A stretch of DNA of 64,000 nucleotides from NCBI GenBank assembly GCA_032690845.1, contig CM064424.1:47071511-47135510 (forward strand). Reading direction: 5' to 3'. Under the pieces are notes generated by a model. The model was not told the origin of the DNA and made no database searches. It saw only the letters and a list, made by a program, of their open reading frames with translations. This DNA is from Eleusine coracana subsp. coracana (Eukaryota > Streptophyta > Magnoliopsida > Poales > Poaceae). Positions within the stretch are counted from its first letter, which is position 1, and each line of letters opens with the position of its first letter. Positions 58,203 to 64,000 of the stretch are shown piece by piece. The position numbers and the translations under genes were made by a program.

Positions 58203-60236
58203 TTAGTCCTTTTGCCCTACATAAGCTTCTTGGTTTAGATAGTGAGTCATAATCCACACGAGGGTTGTCAACTCACCGCCCTGACTGAGCTTCTTGGCAT
58301 GGGACTTCCTGCTGCATCTATTGGCTGCATAAACCAGAAAATCCATCCACACGTTGAGGAGCAGTTGTAACACGGAGTTGCTGCCTTTCTGCTTCTGTGT
58401 GTTCAGTAGTTCTTCAGCAACTCCATTCGCATGACTGAGGCGAGGGACACTTGGGCTGTATTGTGGCCTCTCCTTGTACACGATGTTTGCGAGGTCTTGT
58501 ATATGCCTCTGTTCATTAACCTCAGGGCCATCGCGTAGGCAAAGTATTTCCTTAAGCACAAAACATATATTCCTGCTTGGATCACCTTGAGCCCTGCACC
58601 TGTCAGATAAATTTTTGCAGGTGCGCTGGTACACTGTTGCTTGTGGTAGGCCTGGCAGCATGTTGGGGCGGTCCACAAGTAGGAACATCATGTAATTAGA
58701 CAACGCCCTGATAGACTTCACTAGGTCAGCTTCATCACTGGCATCTCTATTTCTTTTGGTGAGGAAGATGTCAGTGCCAATATGCCAGATTATGATGCCC
58801 TCTTGGAACTCGAGGCCAAGGTTTCTGTTTTTCTTGATTCGTTCATACAAGTCCTTGTCCTCCCCTTCAAGTGCCTCTTGACCCCAGCTCTTTCTGATCA
58901 CACCATGTGTATTCAACCCGGTCTTGGTTGTTCTTTGTATGTACTCAAACAGCCCCTTCTTCAGGTCATCCGAAATGTCGACTGTCGTTGAATAATGTTT
59001 CCTGTTCCAAAACTCCTCAAATCCAAAAATGGCGACCAATCTGCCAAGTATAGGTCTGTAGGCCCTCCTTTGACGACTGGAGAAGTGCAACATGTTATAC
59101 TGCCCCATTTTCCCTGACCATCTCCTGCTTGATATGTCTCCACCTGCTCTTCCCCTGACTGCCTTGACAAGCCGATGGAATCGATCCCACCTTCCACTGC
59201 ATAGGGCTGCATACCGGAGCCAACTCCATCGTGTGGTGTTCAAGAAGGCATACGCCCATGTTGACCCAAGCGCACCCAACAGCGATGTTATCTCCATAAG
59301 GAAAGCTCCAGCCAGCAAGGTGTAAGTGATTGCAGCATCAACTTTGTTATGGCCAGCTTTGCCACTGAAATGAAACAGCAGGAACGAGGCCGGGGTGGCA
59401 ATTGAGGTCGTGAGACGCATAATGTAGCCAGGCCAAGTGTGGATCACGGCTGCCTTGGTGTACAGGATGTCATACATCAGGGACATCACCATCTCTGCGA
59501 ATGTCCACATGCCCTTGTAGTCTTTATTCCTAAGAGCCTTAAGCATCTCCAATGTATTCTGTTCTGGATCTTTCTCCAGCCAGGAATCAACTGTCGCACG
59601 CTTAGAGATATGGAACAATTGATGAGCATGGAGCAGATGTGATTCCTCATCGTCGTTGATGATGCGCTTCTCAACTAAACCTTGGCCCAAATGATGAAGG
59701 TGATGATGCTTGGCAACTGGTTGCTTCTTGAGAGAGCTTTGGATGCTGTCCAAGTTTCCACGCTTGAGAGTCACAACCCTCTCCACATACTTGGCAATGC
59801 CGACAACCGACATGAAGAAGGCGGCCAGCTGGAGGAATAAGGAGTTGCCTTTAGGGAGATGCTTGTAGAGGACGTAGACTGTAGCAAGGGCCTGCACGAT
59901 GAGAAGCTTCAGGTGACGCAGCCATAATTGGCTGTCCTGGAGTGCATAGGCGCCTATGCTGTCCGGACCGCCTTGGTGCAGCAGAAGGAATGGCGCCCAG
60001 AATGCAGTGAGCCGGCGGTCGCGTGCAGGATTCATGAAGGTCAGATGCCCCATGGCGTAGATGGCGATGAAGTTGGCCATTTGGTACGCCAGCCAGAGGA
60101 GGCCTCTTGGCACGCTGGAGGCTCTACGGCGACGGACTCCAGCGAGGAGGTGAAGGAGCACCTGCAAGCCGAGACTGAGGAGCAGCACGATCTGGATTCC
60201 CCAACGGTTCCACAGGTCCAGCGGCCTCACAGCCAT
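58203..60236 (-). CDS. DUF4220/DUF594 membrane protein, intact, single exon
   Basis: 677 residues from ATG at 60236 (MAVRPLDLWNRWG) to the stop at 58203, uninterrupted. Hydrophobic helices lie at about residues 15-34 (IQIVLLLSLGLQVLLHLLAG), 46-66, 77-90, 108-126 and 133-150, then two more near residues 275-320; the rest is mostly soluble. The N-terminal half matches DUF4220 (LWLAYQMANFIAIYAMGHL, AFWAPFLLLHQGG, YALQDSQLWLRHL) and the C-terminus matches DUF594 (VWMDFLVYAANRCSRKSHAK, GGELTTLVWIMTHYL). The family is plant-specific, intronless in many grass copies and of unknown function; location in a membrane is inferred from the helices. The frameshifted copy at 17364-19398 is its paralogue on the same strand. 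Confidence 0.93.
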   Translation of the reverse strand: MAVRPLDLWNRWGIQIVLLLSLGLQVLLHLLAGVRRRRASSVPRGLLWLAYQMANFIAIYAMGHLTFMNPARDRRLTAFWAPFLLLHQGGPDSIGAYALQDSQLWLRHLKLLIVQALATVYVLYKHLPKGNSLFLQLAAFFMSVVGIAKYVERVVTLKRGNLDSIQSSLKKQPVAKHHHLHHLGQGLVEKRIINDDEESHLLHAHQLFHISKRATVDSWLEKDPEQNTLEMLKALRNKDYKGMWTFAEMVMSLMYDILYTKAAVIHTWPGYIMRLTTSIATPASFLLFHFSGKAGHNKVDAAITYTLLAGAFLMEITSLLGALGSTWAYAFLNTTRWSWLRYAALCSGRWDRFHRLVKAVRGRAGGDISSRRWSGKMGQYNMLHFSSRQRRAYRPILGRLVAIFGFEEFWNRKHYSTTVDISDDLKKGLFEYIQRTTKTGLNTHGVIRKSWGQEALEGEDKDLYERIKKNRNLGLEFQEGIIIWHIGTDIFLTKRNRDASDEADLVKSIRALSNYMMFLLVDRPNMLPGLPQATVYQRTCKNLSDRCRAQGDPSRNICFVLKEILCLRDGPEVNEQRHIQDLANIVYKERPQYSPSVPRLSHANGVAEELLNTQKQKGSNSVLQLLLNVWMDFLVYAANRCSRKSHAKKLSQGGELTTLVWIMTHYLNQEAYVGQKD

Positions 60237-60788
60237 TGCTCGTGCATCAACTACTTAAATTAATGAGTTTTTTCCTGTACAAGTTCCTGTTTTCACCAAA
60301 TTTGTGAAAAAAAAAACACTTTGATATGTATATATATATATCTGGCATTTCATTAATATATCTTAAAACAGAAACAATAGTAGATGGCATTCAAAAGGAA
60401 CTATGATACTCCTCAAATCAATAAATTTTGGGAAGAAACATAACAGATCTGGACCAATTATTGTGCCAAAAAAGAATCTTTCCGAACAGGGCCAATATGT
60501 AATGACAATAGTTACCCTCATTTTGCAAAGTTACAGTAGTATATAAAGGCAATGCTATAATCCAGTTAAAAGACAAGGGTAGCTGATGGACTGACACTTT
60601 TATTGGGCAGGAGAAATAGAGCCACAGAGTTTGATTTCTCTTACATTTGAATAATATGCAAATTTCTACTCTCTTTTATTATGAACGACTCTGTTTAGTT
60701 TCAAACTGAGGTAGGAGTAATGTTTTGCCATTCGTCCTAGTAGCATTAGAATTCTGTTTGTTCTGCTCTAATATGAACATTATAATTT
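60237..60788. other. Upstream region of the intact DUF4220 gene
   Basis: Presumed promoter for the minus-strand gene. A tatatatatata stretch lies at about 60327-60341. No other feature is supported. Confidence 0.4.
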
Positions 60789-61033
60789 GGGAGCGTCTAA
60801 TTTTTAATCGATTGAAAATGAAGGTTTCTTTCAATCAACGTTTTTAGCCCTTAGATCTAGATCTAATAGATATGAAAAGACAAAAAAAATTCATAGTTTA
60901 TATATAACACTAATAATACAAATAATCCTACAAATAAATAAATAACAAAAGAAACAAAAAAAACCATCGCCCACGTCAAAGCTATCGACTGAAACGTTTG
61001 TTGATTTCAATCGACTGGAATTGACGATTCCCG
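60789..61033. mobile_element. MITE, 245 bp, with 9-bp target duplication
   Basis: Flanked by ttataattt at 60780-60788 and 61034-61042. The ends are imperfect inverted repeats: GGGAGCGTCTAATTTTTAAT on the left, CGGGAATCGTCAATTCCAGT on the right in reverse complement, both followed by CGATTGAAA. The 9-bp duplication and GGGA start suggest a Mutator-type MITE; family is inference. Confidence 0.7.
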
Positions 61034-61899
61034 TTATAATTTACTAGGAGCCTGAAATAGTGGGTAATGATAATATAATAAGCAAGATCAAAATGAAGGG
61101 GACGAAGGAGAAATCCCTGTCTGTGTCTATAATTATGAGGTACATAGCAACAAAATTTAAATATGACGCACTTGTAGTAATACTACGGCCAACAAAAGTA
61201 GTAAAAATCCATAAACATGAGAAGAAATGCAAGGAACAAATAAACAAGACTGCATAACTGGAGCAGTTTTGCAACCTCTTCAAACCTACCCAAGAACTCA
61301 CTGACTAACCTTACTTAGCACATCCTCGTACTCAGAAGATAGCGGGCAGCTGCTCAGGAGGAGGTAGCTAGAAGGAGCTGAAGAGAAACAGTATGCTCAA
61401 TTGAATCGAAAGAAATACTGGAGTAGTGGCTAGATCGACCAGTCATCGTTACATTATTATTTGTTATTGTTTGGTTGGTATCTTAATATGTGACTTGATA
61501 CCAACACACAATCTGCTTTCGATCAACCAACCATACTATATCTGTATGTGTGCATCTTCAAGGCGTGAATCAGTCAATTATCAAAGGTACACCAGCAGCC
61601 ACAGTCAGAAAAAGATGGAAGTATATGTGGATGCCTGTGGGTGTCTGCTGCAGGATTTCATGGACGGGTTCGCTACTTTCGAACAAAGTTGATCTTCCGT
61701 CCATATCTTTGGAAATCATCCATTTAATGCAGAGACCTATTTCTATCCATGGTGATGCATCCACATATTTTGGTTCAATAGATCGACCGTGTAAGAAGTT
61801 GGGTGCAATACAGGTGCATCCTAAGGTTGTTGGATGACCCCAACACTTTCTAGTCATCCTGTATCCCTCTCGTAAACTACCACTTAGCCGCGACAAGAA
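61034..61899. other. Unassigned intergenic sequence
   Basis: Contains weak open frames on both strands (61044-61301 minus, 61426-61692 plus) with no recognisable motif. It may include leader sequence of the DUF4220 gene. Nothing definite. Confidence 0.35.
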
Positions 61900-62500
61900 C
61901 AAATCAGATTTAATTTGGTGGTATGTTTAGCTCGTGCGACTTTCTAGTCGACACGTATGGACTAGACCGTCCATTCTACTTGAGTCGGAATCTCTCTCCT
62001 AGAGTATACAGAGGTACAGAAACTCCGTTATGCAATCAGATTCCAAGTCCCTTACTTCGAGTGCATATCAGCATCTTCAAAAGCTCCCCAAAAATTATCT
62101 CTAAAAACCATACCTCTTCTAGTTGTTGTGAGTATTGCTATTGTGGCTAAGTTTATAATTTGATGAGTGTGATTCTGCTGTTGTAAGCCTCTAGAGGTTT
62201 TAGAGAAAACTTCATTGTACCTATTATTGATTATAGTGAAAGTTGGAGTAGACTGTTGGTCCCGTGGTTTTTACTTCTCACACCGAGGAAATTTTCCACA
62301 TATATCGTTGTGTCATTATGCATTGTGTTAACTTATTCCGCTAAAGGGCTGTTGGTTGATGTTTTCCTCATTGTTCAGTACAAGATGACGGATTATTGGT
62401 GTTGATTATTGCCGGTTTTTCTAACACGGCATTTGTTCTGATCCTATGTAGCAAACTGTTGAGTTGTATATTAGTGTATCACGAGTAGTGCCCGATCTTG
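61900..62500 (+). repeat. Copia LTR-like remnant
   Basis: The stretch 62225-62410 (gaaagttggagtag, ccgtggtttttacttctcac, ccgaggaaattttccacata, gtgtcattatgcattgtg, ttccgct) resembles the R-U5 part of plant Copia LTRs, in plus orientation. Ends and target duplication were not found. Confidence 0.4.
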
Positions 62501-62559
62501 TTGATTTTATTTCCCATCAGAATTGGTTTAATCTTCTATTTAGTTCATCAACTGATATT

Positions 62560-63700
62560 CAATAATCTGGACCTCTATTGCTTTTGTTTACTGTAATTTC
62601 GGACATTATGCAGAGGACAAGGCGCTGGAAGCAGGGATTCCCTCGGCCGACGTGACAGGGAAGATTTGGAGCGAAGTGAAACACGTGAGTTCCAGCGGAG
62701 GCCAAGGCGAGCGTCGGCCAATGCAGGAGGGAAAATTTGGAGCGAAGGGAAAATCAAGGGTGCAAGCAAGGAGAAGCAGGGACGGCACCACGCGACAGTG
62801 AAGATTTCACGCCTCGACGAGTCTCGCTTGGGAGGCTACGGCAGCGCTCGCCTCGACATGTCGCGAGGAGGATCGCTGGACAGGTCTTGCCGACGTGGCC
62901 CAATTTAAATTCGGATTGAATCATTTTAGAGAAATTATTGGAGGAGAGAAAATATTTTTTGATCCCAATAGTTTTTGAACTGCTCTCAAAAACTATTTTT
63001 TAGAATTATTTTTAGAAAAACTCTAAAAAATGCTCTAAGTTATACTCGCACCATGAGGACTTATGACTCCCAGCTATGTGATAAGTGTCTTTTTTTTTTC
63101 CCCGGGTCTAGCGCTGACAGCGTCACCCCTTCCTATCCGGTATCGACCAGATTCGGAAGCCGCCTCAACTGCTGCGCCGCCGGCAAACTGCCCAGAGGTC
63201 GAACTGAGAGTCCGCCTTTTTCTCTTCCTAGGTGAGGTTTCTATCCAGTCTCAACTTCTTTGAATTCTAGGATAGACAGATTGAAAAAAAAATGGAAGTA
63301 AAGAAATGCTGGAGAGGAGGTTTCTTGAGTTAATTTGATCAGAACTGGTAATTTCCTTCCTAAGTCCTGAGAAATTGTTAGATGCCATGCTTGTCGCCTG
63401 AGCAACATGTTCTCATAAACTAGGTGCAACTCTAGGCTTTTTCTTGCCAGATGCGTTGTTCCAGTTAGTACTAGATATTTAGTTCCAATAACTGGTTTCG
63501 AATTTCCGACGGAAGACTTGTTAACTGATAATTGAATTGAAAATTCTGATATGCAGTGTATAACAGGAAAGCAATTTTCGGATTTACTTTTATAAACATA
63601 GGAGCCGTCATCGTATATTCCAGATCAGCTACCTTCTTTATGCCATTTCGATCCCCAAAGACAAAAGCTGCGTAGACACAGAACTAGCGAGTGAGCAACA
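62560..63700 (+). promoter_or_regulatory. Upstream and leader region of the NLR gene
   Basis: A GC-rich patch at 62610-62905 has two gaagatttggagcgaag-type repeats (62660, 62730). A second patch at 63100-63235 ends in a splice-donor-like cttcctag|gtgagg, so it may be a non-coding first exon with an intron before the ATG at 63701. No coding support in either. Confidence 0.4.
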
Positions 63701-64000
63701 ATGGAAGGAATTTTAGTGAGCGTGTCCACGGGGGCAATGACTTCCCTCCTGAGGAAGCTAGCCACAATGATGAGTGATGAATACAAGCAACTTAAAGATG
63801 TACGTAATAACATCAAGTTCCTCAATGACGAGCTCGAGGCTATGCATGCATTCCTTCTGGAGATGGCAGATGTGGAGGAACCTGCCGAGCTAGACAAGTT
63901 ACGAGTGAGGGCGGTTCGTGAGCTATCTTATGATATTGAAGATAACATCGACAAGTTTATGGTACTTGTCAATGGCGAGCCTTGTTCTAAGAAACGTGGC
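63701..64000 (+). CDS. Coiled-coil NLR disease-resistance protein, N-terminal 100 residues
   Basis: The frame from ATG at 63701 is open to the window edge. It begins MEGILVSVSTGAMTSLLRKL and continues DEYKQLKDVRNNIKFLNDEL, MHAFLLEMADVEEP and VRAVRELSYDIEDNIDKF. This is the Rx-type N-terminal coiled-coil domain of plant NLR immune receptors; SYDIEDNIDKF is the EDVID-type motif that contacts the rest of the receptor. The nucleotide-binding and leucine-rich parts would lie beyond the edge, so integrity is unknown. Such receptors act in the cytoplasm and at membranes to detect pathogen effectors. Confidence 0.88.
   Translation, partial: MEGILVSVSTGAMTSLLRKLATMMSDEYKQLKDVRNNIKFLNDELEAMHAFLLEMADVEEPAELDKLRVRAVRELSYDIEDNIDKFMVLVNGEPCSKKRG

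Overview
This window looks like nuclear DNA from a grass (Poaceae). The genes have plant architecture (a DUF4220/DUF594 membrane protein pair and the start of a coiled-coil NLR resistance gene). Most of the rest is transposon sequence of families typical of large grass genomes: Ty3/Gypsy, Copia, CACTA, Helitron, MULE and a MITE. I saw no rRNA, tRNA or CRISPR. The species cannot be fixed from the sequence alone.

Layout. 1-7017: a decayed Ty3/Gypsy element on the minus strand; its 3' LTR lies beyond the left edge and its 5' LTR is at 6461-7017. 7018-9799: a scrambled Copia-derived segment. 9800-15720: a ~1 kb-armed inverted repeat whose right arm is split by a 3.86 kb non-autonomous LTR retrotransposon (11022-14882). 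15722-16914: the 3' end of a CACTA element. 17364-19398: a frameshifted DUF4220/DUF594 gene on the minus strand. 20066-24286: a non-autonomous Helitron. 24452-32945: a short retro-inserted sequence with a 16-bp target duplication, interrupted by a 7.3 kb autonomous-type MULE (25083-32397) that carries a decayed transposase and a GRF zinc-finger membrane protein gene.

33353-57610 is a deep nest. A plus-strand Gypsy 3' end (55061-57610) abuts a minus-strand Athila-like Gypsy (5' LTR 53638-55060, gag to its left). That gag is split by a solo LTR (34351-52746, duplicated target caaag). This LTR is split by another LTR (37352-52109), which is split by a 13.5 kb Gypsy element (37680-51207, duplicated target ccagg). 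The last carries a TIR element (45419-49052) sitting inside a (TA)n tract. To the right come the intact DUF4220/DUF594 paralogue (58203-60236, minus), a 245-bp MITE, Copia LTR-like debris and the first 100 codons of an NLR gene (63701 to the right edge).

Gene logic. The only genes that look like host genes are the two DUF4220/DUF594 paralogues and the NLR. The two paralogues are on the same strand and are separated by about 39 kb of nested insertions, so they probably began as close duplicates that were pushed apart; one has since lost its reading frame. Everything else is mobile-element coding capacity, nearly all of it broken. Insertion order can be read directly from target-site duplications and interrupted domains, which is the strongest evidence in the window.
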